12,564 nt of DNA from CAYUYM01 sp964449305 (GTDB lineage Bacteria > Bacteroidota > Ignavibacteria > SZUA-365 > CAYQST01): positions 1 through 12,564 of the forward strand of contig CAYUYM010000102.1 in NCBI GenBank assembly GCA_964449305.1, in the 5' to 3' direction. Numbering within the stretch: position 1 is the first letter of the stretch; each line of letters opens with the position of its first letter. The position numbers and the translations under genes are program-made. Under the pieces are notes generated by a model that worked only from the letters and a program-made list of their open reading frames with translations, had not been told where the DNA came from and searched no databases. Positions 12,499-12,564 of the stretch are shown here, in pieces.

Positions 12499-12564
12499 TC
12501 AGGGGTGCCCCCACGCGTCGCGGAGCCGTCCGGACGGCGGCGCTGTGGCGGCAGGGGGGCCGCC
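12499..12564 (-). CDS. Possible C-terminal tail of a gene upstream of ComF (cut by window edge)
   Basis: One minus-strand frame is open from the window edge for 21 codons to TGA 12501-12499, giving a Pro/Ala-rich tail ending SGRLRDAWGHP. The stop lies 12 bp before the ComF start region, with the Shine-Dalgarno between them, as expected of a close operon neighbour. The evidence is only an open frame in GC-rich DNA, where chance open frames are common, so the function is unknown and the gene may not exist. Confidence 0.3.
   Translation of the reverse strand, partial: GGPPAATAPPSGRLRDAWGHP

Overview
The window is a G+C-rich chromosomal segment, probably from a high-GC member of the Bacteroidota/Chlorobiota (FCB) group. 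Three things point there. Minus-strand promoters match the Bacteroidetes pattern TTG-N19..21-TAnnTTTG (best copy 7924-7955). The CLC protein has the GLEAP and SIEVL motifs that I recall from Bacteroidota relatives. Exported lipoproteins and outer-membrane barrels are frequent. No RNA gene, insertion sequence, integrase, CRISPR array or phage gene was seen, so this reads as an ordinary chromosomal region.

Left part (1-7888). A truncated fibronectin-III-repeat protein (+) converges on a two-gene minus-strand operon: a DUF3795 cysteine-rich protein translationally coupled to a GT39-type membrane glycosyltransferase. Further along the minus strand come a CLC chloride transporter with two CBS domains, a DUF2202 ferritin-like lipoprotein, and an orphan sensor histidine kinase (LytS-type 5TM domain, PAS, PAS, HisKA, HATPase).

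Right part (8000-11739). Divergent from the kinase is a tight plus-strand operon of four exported proteins, each overlapping the next by 4-11 bp: a small outer-membrane barrel, a glycerophosphodiester phosphodiesterase (GDPD) lipoprotein with an extra N-terminal beta domain, a second small barrel, and a secreted GH76-like (alpha/alpha) glycoside hydrolase. This is the most system-like part of the window. I infer an envelope or surface scavenging function for a phosphodiester-containing glycan or glycerophospho-compound, possibly sensed by the divergent kinase. The right edge holds a ComF-family phosphoribosyltransferase on the minus strand, preceded by the probable tail of another gene.

Several intergenic gaps contain perfect dyads. 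Two of them, at 5532-5552 and 7966-7986, share a 7-7-7 layout and may be operators. Start codons were revised from promoter or Shine-Dalgarno evidence for DUF3795 (2663), the kinase (TTG 7888), GDPD (GTG 8722), barrel 2 (9950), the GH76-like enzyme (10555) and ComF (12483). All family assignments come from reading motifs by eye; no database search was run.
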